Source: Thermococcus indicus (lineage in GTDB: Archaea; Methanobacteriota_B; Thermococci; Thermococcales; Thermococcaceae). Taken from it: a stretch of DNA of 64,000 nucleotides. Where the stretch lies: NCBI RefSeq assembly GCF_006274605.1, contig NZ_CP040846.1:2053041-2117040 (forward strand), given 5' to 3'. Below are positions 30,757 through 40,536 of this stretch, piece after piece. Position 1 is the stretch's first letter. Each line of letters begins with the position of its first letter. Under the pieces are notes generated by a model that worked only from the letters and a program-made list of their open reading frames with translations, was not told the DNA's origin and did not search any database. Position numbers and translations under genes: made by a program.

Positions 30757-31461
30757 TTATACCAGGAGGACGGCAATTATGCCCGCGAGGAAGATGCCGT
30801 CGAAGGTGCCGGCGCCGCCTATGCTGACCATCGGCGCGCCGAGGTTCTTGATCCTGCTCCAGTTCATCAGGTCGGCACCTATCAGGACGCCGAGGGTCCC
30901 GCTGATGTAGGCAACGGCGTTCGGATTGCTCCCGCCGAGGAGCCAGCCGAGGAGTATGGCCATCAGAGGCGGCAGGAAGAGGGGCATGGCTATTCCAAGG
31001 CCCCTGACAGGCCTGGCAACGGCATGGCTGAAGAGAGAAGCCATGAGAACCGCCAGGAGGGTGTTGAAGAGAAGGGCCCACCGGCCGAAGTACACCATCC
31101 TGAATATCTCATAGACGGCCACACTTATGGGAACGATGGCCCCTCCCACGTTTATGGCGATGATTATGCGCCTCTCCTCCCAGTCAAAGAACGGAACCGG
31201 ATAGGCTATTCCAAAGAACCGGACCTCCCTCACCCTCACGACCGGCTCGTAGGACGTTTCCTCCGCGATTGGTATGTTGATGAAGCTCCCGACGAGCGCG
31301 AAGATGAAGAGCGCATAGGCAACGTCCGGGGGAATCCCCAGTTTTTCGAATGCGGCCATAACGACACCGGAGAAGAAGGCGAAGATGATGACGAAAAGAA
31401 TCCCCATAACCAGGAGCACGGGGAGTGAAACGGGCGGGATTATGAGGCGACGTCTGTTCAT
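30757..31461 (-). CDS. DUF1614 integral membrane protein
   Basis: 234-residue polytopic membrane protein with about seven helices, matching DUF1614 (ending in a glycine-rich G-A-P-M-V-S-I-G-G-A-G-T-F-D-G-I-F-L). The conserved polar residues N/D/S in the last helices (D-L-M-N-W-S) may line an active or transport site, but no function is established. It lies upstream of prs on the same strand with a 56-base gap and could share its transcript. Confidence 0.8.
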   Translation of the reverse strand: MNRRRLIIPPVSLPVLLVMGILFVIIFAFFSGVVMAAFEKLGIPPDVAYALFIFALVGSFINIPIAEETSYEPVVRVREVRFFGIAYPVPFFDWEERRIIIAINVGGAIVPISVAVYEIFRMVYFGRWALLFNTLLAVLMASLFSHAVARPVRGLGIAMPLFLPPLMAILLGWLLGGSNPNAVAYISGTLGVLIGADLMNWSRIKNLGAPMVSIGGAGTFDGIFLAGIIAVLLV

Positions 31462-31658
31462 CCTGCACCACCGCGATGGACTACCACCCTTCAGGGGCTC
31501 GAAATTTCCGCGACCACCAATGAAAGGGCTAAAACGGAGTATATAAAACCTGCGCCGGCTTTCAGGGAATCGAAGGATACGGAAGGAACCCCGAAAAAAC
31601 GGACGACGGGGAAAACTTTAAGTCCACCTTACCCAAACCAGTTGAGGAGGTAGAGCCG

Positions 31659-32294
31659 ATGAAGATTATCTGGTATGGACACGCGTGCTTTTGGGTCGAG
31701 ACCAACGGCGTGAGACTCCTCATCGACCCGTATCCCGAGGTGGACGATGACAGGATAGGCGAGGTTGACTACATACTGATAACCCACGAACACGTGGACC
31801 ACTACGGCAAGGTGGAGCTTCTCTCGCGACTCCGTGACGCTACCGTGATAGGGCCCAAGCCGGTTTACATGACCGCCATCAGCGACGGTGTAACGAAGGT
31901 CAGGGAGATAGAGGACGGTCAGACCATTGAGCTTGAGAATGGCGTTAAGGTGACCGCCTTCTACATGGAGCACCCCTCGAGCCAGTACCCCCTGGGTTAC
32001 CTGATAGAGGGGGACAAGGCCCTATTCCACACAGGCGACACGTATTCCACACCGATCCTCCAGAGACTCCGCGGAAGGGTGGACGTTCTCCTGGTGCCAA
32101 TAAGCGGCCGCTCAACGGCCAACGAACGCGAGGCGGCCCAGATCGTCGAGGATGTGCGCCCGCGCCTCGTCATACCTATGCACTACGGTATCTACGGGAC
32201 GGGAAGCCCCGAGAAGCTCAGGGATGAGCTCCAGAAGAAGCGCATCTGGACCCTCGTCAGGCCCCTTGAACTCTACGAAGAGTTCACCCTTTAG
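31659..32294 (+). CDS. UPF0173 metallo-beta-lactamase-fold hydrolase
   Basis: 211-residue metal-dependent hydrolase. Metal motif H-E-H-V-D-H at about residues 47-52, a second histidine in Y-G-H-A-C-F near the N-terminus, an H-T-G-D-T-Y near 125-130 and a C-terminal H-Y-G near 172. This is the short UlaG-like/UPF0173 class; its substrate is unknown. ATG 31659 follows GAGGAGGTAGAG. The next gene, radB, starts 12 bases after its stop, so both likely share the promoter near 31614-31622 (AACTTTAAG). Confidence 0.88.
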   Translation: MKIIWYGHACFWVETNGVRLLIDPYPEVDDDRIGEVDYILITHEHVDHYGKVELLSRLRDATVIGPKPVYMTAISDGVTKVREIEDGQTIELENGVKVTAFYMEHPSSQYPLGYLIEGDKALFHTGDTYSTPILQRLRGRVDVLLVPISGRSTANEREAAQIVEDVRPRLVIPMHYGIYGTGSPEKLRDELQKKRIWTLVRPLELYEEFTL

Positions 32295-32305
32295 CGGTGA
32301 AGCGG

Positions 32306-32971
32306 ATGCTCTCAACGGGGGTCAAATCACTTGACGAGCTTCTGGGCGGGGGCATCGCCCCCGGAGTTCTTACCCAGATTTACGGTTCCTACGCCACGGG
32401 GAAGACAACGCTGGCGGTCCAGATAGGTCTTCTCAGCGGCGGGAAGGTTGCCTACATCGACACGGAGAGCGGCTTCTCCCCGGAGAGGCTGAGCCAGATG
32501 GCGACCGCAAGGGGTCTGGATCCGGGGGAAGCCCTTCAGCGCTTCATTCTGTTCACCCCCTCGGATTTCAAGGAGCAGCGGCGCTCTATTGGGAGCCTGA
32601 AGAAGATCGTTGATGGGACGTTCTCCCTCGTCGTCGTTGACTCGCTAACGGCACATTATCGCGTCGAGGAGAACAGGAGGGGCCTGAGCGCAGAGCTGGG
32701 CAAGCAGCTCCAGGTGCTCCTCTGGATAGCGAGAAAGAGAGACATACCGGTCATAATCATCAATCAGGTTCACTTCGACAGCCGGGCGGAGAGGATGAAG
32801 CCCGTTGCCGAGCACACGCTCAACTACCGGACGAAGGACATCCTCCGGCTGGATAGACTGAACGTCCCCGGCCTCCGGGTCGCAGTTCTGGAGAGGCACC
32901 GCTTCAGGCCGGAGGGGGGCATGGTCCACTTCAGGATAACGGAGAAGGGGATTGAGGATGCCGGGGACTGA
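32306..32971 (+). CDS. radB: RadB recombinase paralogue
   Basis: 221-residue RecA-fold protein of archaeal homologous recombination, lacking the N-terminal DNA-binding domain of RadA. Walker A is G-S-Y-A-T-G-K-T-T (about residues 25-33) and Walker B V-V-V-D-S-L. The opening M-L-S-T-G-V-K-S-L-D-E-L-L-G-G-G matches RadB N-termini and sets the start at ATG 32306, with GGTG upstream; an in-frame GTG at 32297 is unlikely. Probably in an operon with the upstream hydrolase. Confidence 0.95.
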   Translation: MLSTGVKSLDELLGGGIAPGVLTQIYGSYATGKTTLAVQIGLLSGGKVAYIDTESGFSPERLSQMATARGLDPGEALQRFILFTPSDFKEQRRSIGSLKKIVDGTFSLVVVDSLTAHYRVEENRRGLSAELGKQLQVLLWIARKRDIPVIIINQVHFDSRAERMKPVAEHTLNYRTKDILRLDRLNVPGLRVAVLERHRFRPEGGMVHFRITEKGIEDAGD

Positions 32972-33099
32972 GGGATAGTACGAAACCGGAATATTTCCGA
33001 GATAAGGAATTGAGAGCTTCAGGTGAAGCCTTACAAGCCCCTCACCGATTTCTCCAGAAAACTTTTTATCACCAGATTCTAACTATATTTGGTGAGACT

Positions 33100-33324
33100 A
33101 TGGGGCTTACAAAAGTAACTAGAAACTATCAGATTACTATACCAAGCGATGTTAGGAAGAAGTTGGGGATTAAGGTAGGAGACGTTCTAATGGTCGAGGT
33201 CGAGGATGGAAAGGTAGTGCTCAAAAAAAGCGAACTTGAGCTTCCCCTCCTCCCGGGAGGAAAGGGGTTGAAGGTGGAAGACATCGAAGAGGCCATAAGA
33301 AGGGGCCAGGGTGAAGGGAAGTGA
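33100..33324 (+). CDS. vapB: AbrB/MazE-family antitoxin (VapB-like)
   Basis: 74-residue DNA-binding antitoxin: an AbrB-type hairpin (V-T-R-N-Y-Q-I-T-I-P-S-D-V-R-K-K-L-G-I) followed by an acidic/basic tail that would wrap the toxin. ATG 33100 follows GGTGAGACT. Its stop overlaps the start of a PIN-domain gene (GTGA), the normal vapBC layout, so it should repress its own promoter (TATA-like CTTTTTATC near 33062-33070) together with the toxin. Confidence 0.88.
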   Translation: MGLTKVTRNYQITIPSDVRKKLGIKVGDVLMVEVEDGKVVLKKSELELPLLPGGKGLKVEDIEEAIRRGQGEGK

Positions 33325-33707
33325 CGGTGATAGACACCAACGTCTTCGTATACTCCATTCTCAAAGATTCCGAGTTCAACGGAGAAGCAAGAAAACTGCT
33401 GGCCGGGCTGGAGAGATGGGTTGTCCCGAGCATAGTCCTTTACGAGCTCTATTGGTTCTTCAGGGAGGAAGGCTATAGAGAGGAGGAAATAAGGGAGGTG
33501 ATCTCATCAATCCTAAACAGTCCGAGGACGAAGGTAATCTGTGACGGCGGAAAGTACACGAAACGCGCGCTGGAACTGACCAGAAACCCAAAACGCTTTA
33601 ACGACATGATAATCCTCGCCACAGCGGAGGACTTTAAAAGGCTGGCCACGTATGACAAGAGACTGAAAAAAGAAGCAGAAAAGTTGGGCATCCAAACCCT
33701 ACCTTAA
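33321..33707 (+). CDS. vapC: PIN-domain ribonuclease toxin (VapC-like)
   Basis: 128-residue PIN nuclease. Acidic active-site residues appear in V-I-D-T-N-V-F (D5), Y-E-L-Y-W-F (E42), [10 protein letters not shown] (near D95) and T-Y-D-K-R-L. VapC toxins cleave tRNA or rRNA. GTG start overlaps the antitoxin stop. Its 3' end overlaps the convergent FAU-1 gene by 4 bases. Confidence 0.9.
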   Translation: MTVIDTNVFVYSILKDSEFNGEARKLLAGLERWVVPSIVLYELYWFFREEGYREEEIREVISSILNSPRTKVICDGGKYTKRALELTRNPKRFNDMIILATAEDFKRLATYDKRLKKEAEKLGIQTLP

Positions 33708-35119
33708 ACCCTCTCATACACCTCCTGCACTATCCTGAGAACCGCCTTGTAGAGCTTCTCGCTTATCGTGCCTTCCTCGTAGTGCGCGGCCAGCTTCTCC
33801 TTATCGATTATCTCCTTCTTTCCATCCGGCCACCTGACTATGTCCACCTCGAGGTCGATGTAGCGGGCCCTGTCCGGGTATATCTCGACCGGCGTGTTGA
33901 TGTTGTAGTACTCGCCCTTCAGGTTGCCGTCACGGTCGTAATAGCGGTGCACAAACCACCACTTCCCTTCCTCTATCTCCGTGATGACGTAGTCGCCGAA
34001 CTCTATCGGCAGGTCGAGACCGTCGTAGAACTTCCCGGGCTTGAGGTGGCGCTTGAATGTGACCCTGAGCGGGTTCAGAGAAACCTCCTGGACTTCACCT
34101 GGCCCTATCTTTATCCTCTGGCCATCAGGTTTGTTGTGCTCGAGGCTGAAGAGCCAGCCTTTCTTCGGCCCCTTGTTGGAAACGACTGACTCCCAGAAGC
34201 CCTGCCTGACCTTCTCCCGCTGGCCCGGTACCCTGGCAAGTATCCCCTCGGCTATCTCCACCGCGAACCCGAGTTCAAGGTCGTGGGCCTTCAGCTGGTG
34301 GTGGCCCTCAACCGTCGGAACTACTTTGTTCCGTATCTCGTCGAGCTTCTTCTTCGCCCCTCCACCGAACTCGACCTCGTAAATACCGCGTCCCTCGATC
34401 AGGAGGGACGGAGCCGCGTAGGAGTCAGCCCTCGCAAGGGTGTCGGCCAGCTTCGAGAGCGCCACTATCTCATCGCGGAGAAGGTTCCAGTCCTTGTAGG
34501 CAGCGGCCGTCCTCCACAGGATGCCCCACTCCCCGAGGTCAACGCTCAGACCCAGGATGCGGAGCCTCTCGCGCTCGCTCTGGTCCCTTATCTTCCGGGA
34601 TATCTTGACGTGCCTCTGGGCACCGACGGGCTTCGGAATCAGAACCGCGTAGTCGCCGGGGATCGTCAGGGTGACGCTCAGCTGGGGGAGCAGGTTGTGC
34701 TTTTTGACCTGGACGAGGAGTTCATCGCCCTCCCTGGCACGGGGAAGGTCCTTAACCGGTATCGTACCTATGGCGCTCCCAATGTCCACGTAGACATATC
34801 TCTCGTCCCTCTGAACGACTATTCCCTTGTAGATGCCGTACAGCTGGTAGGGAAGCTTCCGGAAGAAGACGTCTATGAATTCGTCCTCGAGAACCTCCCT
34901 AACCTCCTCAACTTTCGTCCCGACGAGGATGACCCCATGGTGGTCCTTCTTGTCATAGACGTCAACATCGAACTCGTCGTAGGTCTTCTCGAGGTTGAAG
35001 CGCTCGACGATCCTGTTGCTCGGCTGTGAGATTCCGAATCCCCTGTCGAGGAACAGCTTGGTGAGGGCAGTGCTGTATATGCCCCTAACCCGGACTGTAA
35101 CTCCTGTGTCTGTAGACAC
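33704..35119 (-). CDS. fau-1: FAU-1: RNase E/G-like RNA-binding ribonuclease
   Basis: 471-residue archaeal homologue of RNase E/G. An N-terminal region and S1-like RNA-binding domain ([20 protein letters not shown]) are followed by an RNase E-type core, then a C-terminal DUF402-like domain (about 330-460). FAU-1 binds AU-rich RNA and has been linked to rRNA processing. The start is ambiguous (GTG 35128, 35125 or 35119); GTG 35119 is preferred because GAGGGGTGGT is well spaced and it gives [11 protein letters not shown]. It overlaps the upstream coiled-coil gene by about 35 bases. Confidence 0.85.
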   Translation of the reverse strand: MSTDTGVTVRVRGIYSTALTKLFLDRGFGISQPSNRIVERFNLEKTYDEFDVDVYDKKDHHGVILVGTKVEEVREVLEDEFIDVFFRKLPYQLYGIYKGIVVQRDERYVYVDIGSAIGTIPVKDLPRAREGDELLVQVKKHNLLPQLSVTLTIPGDYAVLIPKPVGAQRHVKISRKIRDQSERERLRILGLSVDLGEWGILWRTAAAYKDWNLLRDEIVALSKLADTLARADSYAAPSLLIEGRGIYEVEFGGGAKKKLDEIRNKVVPTVEGHHQLKAHDLELGFAVEIAEGILARVPGQREKVRQGFWESVVSNKGPKKGWLFSLEHNKPDGQRIKIGPGEVQEVSLNPLRVTFKRHLKPGKFYDGLDLPIEFGDYVITEIEEGKWWFVHRYYDRDGNLKGEYYNINTPVEIYPDRARYIDLEVDIVRWPDGKKEIIDKEKLAAHYEEGTISEKLYKAVLRIVQEVYERV

Positions 35120-35828
35120 CTTCACCACCCCTCATCTTCTTTTCCACCACTCCTATGAGCGTGAGACCCTCGAGTATCTCGCCGGCGTCAGCGACACCGC
35201 TCAGCTTCTCAACGTTTCTCGCCTCAACCCAGAGCAGTCCCCGGGAGTGCCAGTCTCTCAAAGCAGCTTCAACCTTGTGAACGTCACCGGGATGAGTATA
35301 GAGCCTGAGGAGGAACCTTTTAAGGGTACCGAGTTCGGCCTCGAGCGTCTTGACCTTCCTGAGCTCCTCCATTATACCCGCGGGTACCTTTTTTTCCTTT
35401 TCGCCTCCAGCAAGCAGCGCCATTCCTTCGACCTCGGAGGTCAGCTCGCCGAGGGCCTTTCTAACGGCGTAGTCGTAGACCCTGTGAAACTGAACGAGCC
35501 TCTCCATCGCGGTCTCCAGCTTCACACGGGAATCGTAGTCGTCCCTCGAGAGAAGGGACAGAAGCTCCTCGAGCCGGAACTTCATCTGATGCTCGTTCCG
35601 GTAGAGCTCCTTGGCCTGTACCTCAGCGTAGCCCCCGACCCCGCTCATCTCACGGTAAAGGCCCGCAGCCACCTCAAGTTTCTCCCGGGATACAGTGTGA
35701 AGGGCCTTAACGGTCTCCAGAAGAGCCTCCCTGTCCCTCTCACCATAGATGGCAGGGAATTTGTTCTCAAAAGCGGAATGAAGCGATTCCAGACGGGAAA
35801 GCCGGGACTTAATCTCCTCAACGTTCAT
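35085..35828 (-). CDS. Coiled-coil protein of unknown function upstream of fau-1
   Basis: 247-residue soluble, strongly helical and charged protein with heptad-like stretches ([23 protein letters not shown]) and a C-terminal segment ([14 protein letters not shown]) that looks like a small winged helix. ATG 35828 follows GGGGGTT; a longer in-frame start at 35921 lacks a ribosome binding site. It overlaps fau-1, so it may act with that RNA-binding protein. Family unknown to me. Confidence 0.75.
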   Translation of the reverse strand: MNVEEIKSRLSRLESLHSAFENKFPAIYGERDREALLETVKALHTVSREKLEVAAGLYREMSGVGGYAEVQAKELYRNEHQMKFRLEELLSLLSRDDYDSRVKLETAMERLVQFHRVYDYAVRKALGELTSEVEGMALLAGGEKEKKVPAGIMEELRKVKTLEAELGTLKRFLLRLYTHPGDVHKVEAALRDWHSRGLLWVEARNVEKLSGVADAGEILEGLTLIGVVEKKMRGGEGVYRHRSYSPG

Positions 35829-35964
35829 GGGAAAACCCCCTGGCCATAACTTGCCCCCTCCCCCTACTTGTAGTTTTCGATGCAACCCTCCCGGACGTGT
35901 TAAACGAAAGCGCTTACCCAAAATCTTTTTTTAAGCCAAAAGGCTAATCCAAGCGGTGCTTCAG

Positions 35965-36891
35965 ATGGTGCTCTACGACCGCTTCGGCAGACCCGCGACC
36001 AACCTCAGGATATCCCTCACCCAGGACTGCAACTTCCGCTGCTTCTTCTGCCACCGCGAGGGACAGCACTTCAACGCGAGCCTTGAGCTGACCCCCTCGG
36101 AGATAGAGAGGCTCGTCAGGGTGGCGTCGCGCCTTGGAATAAGAAAGGTAAAACTGACTGGAGGAGAGCCCACCGTCAGGAACGACATAATAGAAATCGT
36201 GCGGCGCATAAGGCCATACGTGGTCGATCTCTCCATGACCACGAACGGGAGCAGGTTGAAGGAGCTGGCGAAGCCGCTCGCCGAAGCGGGCCTCAACCGC
36301 GTCAACGTATCCCTCCACAGCCTGAAGCCAGACGTTTACCGCAGAATCACCGGTGTCGATATGCTCGACACTGTCCTCAAAGGCATAGGGGAAGCGGTGA
36401 AGTACCTCAGCCCGGTGAAGCTCAACATGACCGTTATGAGGGGACTGAACGACGGCGAGATATGGGACATGGTGGAGTTCGCCGCGAAGACCGGGACGAT
36501 ACTCCAGCTCATCGAGCTCGAGGCCCCGAGGGAGATGACAGAGACCAAGTTCTTCAGGAAGTACTTCTACCCGCTCAAGCCCGTGGAGGAACGGCTGGAG
36601 GAAATGGCAGTAGAGACCCGCGAGAGGAGGATGCACAGAAGGAAGAAGTACTTCATCCCAACAGACCACGGCACGGCGGAGGTTGAGGTGGTCCGGGCGA
36701 TGCACAACACGGTATTCTGCGCCAACTGCACGAGGCTCCGCGTCACGTCGGACGGGAAGTTCAAGACCTGCCTGCTGAGGAAGAACGACCTCATCGACTT
36801 CGCGACGGCCCTCCGGAACGGCGCAGACGACGGGGAGCTCGTGGAGATATTCCGCCGGGTCGTTCTCATGAGGGAGCCGTACTGGAAATGA
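35965..36891 (+). CDS. moaA: GTP 3',8-cyclase MoaA (molybdenum/tungsten cofactor biosynthesis)
   Basis: Radical SAM enzyme for the first step of molybdopterin synthesis, converting GTP to 3',8-cyclo-7,8-dihydro-GTP; Thermococcales need the pterin for tungsten enzymes. N-terminal cluster C-N-F-R-C-F-F-C (about residues 24-31), glycine-rich L-T-G-G-E-P, and the C-terminal auxiliary cluster C-A-N-C-T-R with a further Cys in K-T-C-L-L. 308 residues, normal. ATG 35965 follows GCGGTG; a GTG at 35956 is in frame. It has its own promoter with TTTTTTTAAG near 35926-35935. Confidence 0.93.
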   Translation: MVLYDRFGRPATNLRISLTQDCNFRCFFCHREGQHFNASLELTPSEIERLVRVASRLGIRKVKLTGGEPTVRNDIIEIVRRIRPYVVDLSMTTNGSRLKELAKPLAEAGLNRVNVSLHSLKPDVYRRITGVDMLDTVLKGIGEAVKYLSPVKLNMTVMRGLNDGEIWDMVEFAAKTGTILQLIELEAPREMTETKFFRKYFYPLKPVEERLEEMAVETRERRMHRRKKYFIPTDHGTAEVEVVRAMHNTVFCANCTRLRVTSDGKFKTCLLRKNDLIDFATALRNGADDGELVEIFRRVVLMREPYWK

Positions 36892-36938
36892 AGGAAAAGT
36901 TTTTTGGGAAGCTGGCATCTATATGATTAGGTGAAAGC

Positions 36939-37847
36939 GTGGGGCACGGGAATGAAATCCAATACATATCCGCCTTAATCCTGATGGGGATTGGCATATA
37001 CGGTGTCGTACGCTCCTTTGAAGAATACAAACGACACGGAGAGCCCGTAAAAACCCTTGCCCGGACACTGTTGGTATCCTTTTTCCTGTTCGGCATCGCC
37101 GGAGGCCTCGGAGTACTCGCAACAGTGGCGGTCTCCCTTAAGTTCTGGATGCTCCAGGCAGTCAGTATAACGCTCGGATATATAATTCTGGCAAGCTCAA
37201 CGCTGAATCTGCTGGGCAAACTGGAGAGGTACTGGCGTGCATCATCCGTTCAAAAGGAGAAATCGACTGGAAGAAACCCACCCCTACCACCAGCCGCGAT
37301 GCTCACGTCGCCAGAGGATGCAAAGATTCTGCTGAAAACTATCCTCGGGTATTTCAATGTTCCCATCCTTGCCATAGGCAGAGAGCACCCAGAATCATGG
37401 GCCGAGAAGATGGGGATGGCGCCCGCGGAATACATCTGGCTCACCCGCGTGGAGCATCCCCAGTCAGTAAGCCCCAGTGCCCTCCATATCCTGAACGGGA
37501 AGATAACCACGTTCCTCAGGAACAACCCTGGGGGAATAGTTTACATCGAGGGAATCGAGTACATAAGCTTCTATGTGGACTTTAAATCCATAGCGAAGTT
37601 CATCCTCGCGGTCAGGGACGCGGCCATAATCCACGGGGGACACATGATACTGCTCGTTGCCCCCGAAACGCTGGAACCGCAGCAGTACGCAATATTCAAA
37701 AAGGAACTCGAAACCATCGATGTTCAGAGAATCGTCAACAACGTGGTGGGCGTTGCATTGTTTGGAACGTTGCCCCCAGGGAGCGCGCCCAAATCCCCGG
37801 AGCGGAATGACGATGCCGGCACTCCGAGTCCCAAAGAGGGAAGCTGA
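36939..37847 (+). CDS. DUF835 membrane protein
   Basis: 302-residue protein with three N-terminal membrane helices (about 7-25, 45-68, 72-95), a linker, and a cytoplasmic DUF835 domain (about 125-280) with Y-I-W-L-T-R-V-E-H-P, G-G-I-V-Y-I-E-G-I-E-Y-I and an S-P-S-A-L-H segment. DUF835 has an uncertain role and often sits behind sensor-like membrane regions in Thermococcales. Its last 35-41 bases overlap the start of the Trm5-like gene. A smaller relative with the same layout lies at 47757-48560. Confidence 0.8.
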   Translation: MGHGNEIQYISALILMGIGIYGVVRSFEEYKRHGEPVKTLARTLLVSFFLFGIAGGLGVLATVAVSLKFWMLQAVSITLGYIILASSTLNLLGKLERYWRASSVQKEKSTGRNPPLPPAAMLTSPEDAKILLKTILGYFNVPILAIGREHPESWAEKMGMAPAEYIWLTRVEHPQSVSPSALHILNGKITTFLRNNPGGIVYIEGIEYISFYVDFKSIAKFILAVRDAAIIHGGHMILLVAPETLEPQQYAIFKKELETIDVQRIVNNVVGVALFGTLPPGSAPKSPERNDDAGTPSPKEGS

Positions 37848-38823
37848 ACCCGTGAAGAGGAAGCTGAAGAAGCTGGGCCTCTACGACGGGAAGAGGCGTC
37901 CGAAGCGGGATGGAGAGTTCGTTCTCCTCCCGGTCGTTGAAGATGAGAGCGTGCACTCGCTCGGCTACGAAGTCCTTCAAGCGGAGCTTCCCCTCCGGCC
38001 CGAACGACAGCTTTACAAGAACCTCGAGAGCGTCCTCGCCGGGAGGCTGAGCGAGGAGGAGCTGAAACACCTCAGGCGCTACGACATCGTCGGGGATATT
38101 GCGATAATCCAGGTGCCGAGGGAGCTTTCCCACAGGGTGGACGATATCGTATGGGGCCTCAGAAAGGTCCACCCATTCATCAGGGTCGTGGCCCAGAAAG
38201 GCTTCCACGAGGGGGCGTTCAGGATAAGGGAATACTCGATAATCTGGGGTGAGAAACGGCTGGAAACCGTCCACAGAGAAAACGGGGTGCAGATAAAGGT
38301 GGACCTCTCGAAGGCCTTCTTCAACCCGCGGATGAAGGGCGAGCGGTACAGGTTGGCCCAGCTCGTTCAGGACGGCGAGAGGATTCTGATTCCCTTCGCC
38401 GGCGTTCTGCCGTATGCGCTCGTCATAGCGCGCTATAGGAGAGTCAAGATCACCGCGGTGGAGCTGAACAGGGAAGCCTACGAGCTCGGCCTCGGGAACA
38501 TCGAGCTGAACCGGGAGAGGCTGAAGGGCGAGATAGAGTTCATCCACGGCGATGCCTTTGAGGTTCTCCCGGAGCTCCCGAGCTATGACCGTGTGATAAG
38601 CCCGACGCCGAGGGGCGTTGATGCCCTGGCCCTAACGCTGGACCGGGCCGAGAAATGGCTCCACTACTACGACTTCGTCCACGAGGCCGACATCGGGGCG
38701 TTCAGGACCAGGATAATGGACGCGTGCGCCATGCTGGGAAAGGAGTGCGGGGTCCGCGTAAAGAAGGTGAGCGACTTCAAGCCGCACGTCTTTAAGGTCT
38801 GCGCGGATGTGGAGATTGAGTGA
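37813..38823 (+). CDS. Trm5-family class I methyltransferase with altered motifs
   Basis: 336-residue SAM-dependent methyltransferase of the Trm5/Taw2 family (tRNA m1G37 or wyosine pathway). The N-terminal D1-like region (about 1-90) and the tRNA-contact segment F-F-N-P-R-M-K-G-E-R-Y-R-L fit Trm5. The SAM motif reads I-L-I-P-F-A-G-V-L-P-Y-A where Trm5 normally has D-M-F-A-G-V-G-P-F, and the N-L-P-type catalytic loop is I-S-P-T-P-R-G. It may therefore be a diverged paralogue with another substrate. Starts ATG 37807 and ATG 37813 are both possible after CCGGAGCGGA. It overlaps the DUF835 gene. Confidence 0.75.
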   Translation: MPALRVPKREAEPVKRKLKKLGLYDGKRRPKRDGEFVLLPVVEDESVHSLGYEVLQAELPLRPERQLYKNLESVLAGRLSEEELKHLRRYDIVGDIAIIQVPRELSHRVDDIVWGLRKVHPFIRVVAQKGFHEGAFRIREYSIIWGEKRLETVHRENGVQIKVDLSKAFFNPRMKGERYRLAQLVQDGERILIPFAGVLPYALVIARYRRVKITAVELNREAYELGLGNIELNRERLKGEIEFIHGDAFEVLPELPSYDRVISPTPRGVDALALTLDRAEKWLHYYDFVHEADIGAFRTRIMDACAMLGKECGVRVKKVSDFKPHVFKVCADVEIE

Positions 38824-38866
38824 ACCCTTATTAACCTCAATCGCATTACCTTGAATGGAGAGTCGT

Positions 38867-39163
38867 ATGGAACTGGAACAGATACTCAGCATTCTGCACC
38901 TCCATGCCCAAGAACTCCGGAAGTTCGGGGTTAGGCACATCTGGCTCTTCGGTTCTTACGTCCGGGGAGAGGCAGGGAAAGATAGCGACCTTGACGTTCT
39001 CGTGGAGTTTGAGGAGGGAAAGAAGACCTTCGACAACTACATGGAGCTCAAGTTCTTCCTTGAAGAGCTCCTCGGAGTCGAGGTTGACCTGATAACGATC
39101 GAGGCCCTCAAGCCGAGGGTCAGAAAATACGTGTGGAGCGAGGCGGTGAGCGTTGAGGCATAA
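38867..39163 (+). CDS. MNT-type minimal nucleotidyltransferase
   Basis: 98-residue nucleotidyltransferase with G-S-Y-V-R-G-E-A-G-K-D-S-D-L-D-V-L-V, the pol-beta GS(x)nDxD metal site. MNT proteins usually pair with a HEPN RNase and inactivate it by AMPylation, but no HEPN gene is adjacent here. ATG 38867 is preferred because GGAG lies 6 bases upstream; ATG 38855 is in frame. It converges on a DUF4143 ATPase gene with a 3-base gap. Confidence 0.85.
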   Translation: MELEQILSILHLHAQELRKFGVRHIWLFGSYVRGEAGKDSDLDVLVEFEEGKKTFDNYMELKFFLEELLGVEVDLITIEALKPRVRKYVWSEAVSVEA

Positions 39164-39166
39164 GGG

Positions 39167-40477
39167 CTAAAACTCAAGCAAAAACCTCCACAGCGGGAGG
39201 CATCTCACCGTTTTCTCACCAAACTTTTCCTCACAGGAACGCCAGCCCGTGACTATTATCCCCTCATTCAGGTTGAATGCTTCCATCGCCTCTAGCAGAC
39301 CTTCGACTTCCCTTTCCCAGCTCTCGTCGATGTCCCAGCTCACCTGGATGGCACGGGTTATTTTCGGCCCCTCCTTTACGAGGAAATCAACCTCGCCCTT
39401 TCCGCGGTAGTAGTAGACCTCACGGAAGTGCTGGCGGAGGTGCCTTGCAACTGCGTTTTCAGCGAGTCTGCCGATGTTCTCGGTGAATCGGATTCCCACG
39501 ACGTTCGCTATCCCCGTGTCAATCGCGTAGAGCTTCTTTGGATAGCGCATGGCGTCCTTGACCTTCGGCGAGAGTATTGGAACGCGGAAGCTCAAATAGG
39601 CTTCTTCCATTGCGTCGAGAACGGAATCAACGAAGTTGGGCGATACCTTCCTCCCAACTATTCCAGCGAGCTCGTTCCTCAGCCTTGAAACGCTCACCAA
39701 CGAGGAGAACCTGCTAAGGGCCAGTTCAGCCACTATTTTAACGGCTCTCGCATCCCGGAAGCCGTGCCTGTAAACTATATCCCTCAGGACTATTCCCTCG
39801 AAGAGCTCCCTAAGGAGTTCAAGCTTTAAGGTTTCGTCGTCCATGAGAACAACCTGCGGAAAGCCCCCGAACTCAAGGTACTCCCGAAGAAGGGCCTCAA
39901 CTTCCTCCCTTCTCCCGAAGAGGCGTTTAACATCAGTCGAAAACCCCTTAAAGGTCAGAAATTCCCTAAAACCCAATGGGTAAACTTCAACGGTCAAAAC
40001 CCTGCCGGTGAGGAGCGTTGAGAGCTCTGAGCGGAGAAGCGAAGAGGTTGAGCCCGTTACTATGACCTTTGCTTCTCCAAGGTCGAGAACCTTTCTGACC
40101 CACTTCTCCCAACCTGGAACGTTCTGAACCTCATCGAGAATTATCAAGGGGTTCTTACCGCTGTAGACGTAGGTTCTGTAGGCGGAGAATATCTCCTCAA
40201 GGAACTCCAGCGAGAGATAGGGTGAAAACCTCGGATCCTCAAGGTTCACGTACAGAGTGGCATCGGGAGGCATACCTCCCTCTACCATTTTCGCAAGGAA
40301 CAACCCGGCCAGCGTCGTCTTTCCAGACCTCCTCGCCCCTATGAGCGCGACCGCTCCTCCGGAGAGCTTTCTCTCAATCTCCAAGAGATACTCCTCCCTC
40401 GGTATCGCGTCCCATTTCCTCCCGCCCCAAATGTTGTAGGGGGCTAAAACCTCCAGTATCTCCTCACGGCTGAGCAT
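39167..40477 (-). CDS. AAA_14/DUF4143 ATPase (first of two in the window)
   Basis: 436-residue ATP-binding protein: Walker A G-A-R-R-S-G-K-T-T (about residues 47-55), Walker B L-I-I-L-D-E-V-Q, G-S-T-S-S sensor, a middle winged-helix-like segment (V-S-R-L-R-N-E-L-A-G-I-V-G-R-K-V) and the C-terminal DUF4143 nuclease-like fold with G-E-V-D-F-L-V and I-Q-V-S. Function is not established; these are common in archaea and some are linked to mobile elements. A TATA-like TATATAAT at about 40495-40504 (minus strand) predicts a nearly leaderless mRNA, and a 10-bp-arm dyad sits just upstream. Confidence 0.85.
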   Translation of the reverse strand: MLSREEILEVLAPYNIWGGRKWDAIPREEYLLEIERKLSGGAVALIGARRSGKTTLAGLFLAKMVEGGMPPDATLYVNLEDPRFSPYLSLEFLEEIFSAYRTYVYSGKNPLIILDEVQNVPGWEKWVRKVLDLGEAKVIVTGSTSSLLRSELSTLLTGRVLTVEVYPLGFREFLTFKGFSTDVKRLFGRREEVEALLREYLEFGGFPQVVLMDDETLKLELLRELFEGIVLRDIVYRHGFRDARAVKIVAELALSRFSSLVSVSRLRNELAGIVGRKVSPNFVDSVLDAMEEAYLSFRVPILSPKVKDAMRYPKKLYAIDTGIANVVGIRFTENIGRLAENAVARHLRQHFREVYYYRGKGEVDFLVKEGPKITRAIQVSWDIDESWEREVEGLLEAMEAFNLNEGIIVTGWRSCEEKFGEKTVRCLPLWRFLLEF

Positions 40478-40510
40478 ATGTCATCATCCAAGGAATATTA
40501 TATAGTCCAA

Positions 40511-40536
40511 TTTTTATATTTTATGGAATATAAAAA
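40511..40536. promoter_or_regulatory. Inverted repeat upstream of the DUF4143 ATPase promoter
   Basis: Perfect 10-bp arms TTTTTATATT and AATATAAAAA around a 6-base TTATGG spacer. It lies just upstream of the presumed TATA box of the ATPase gene on the minus strand and would suit a dimeric regulator. It is AT-rich, so chance symmetry is possible. Confidence 0.45.
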
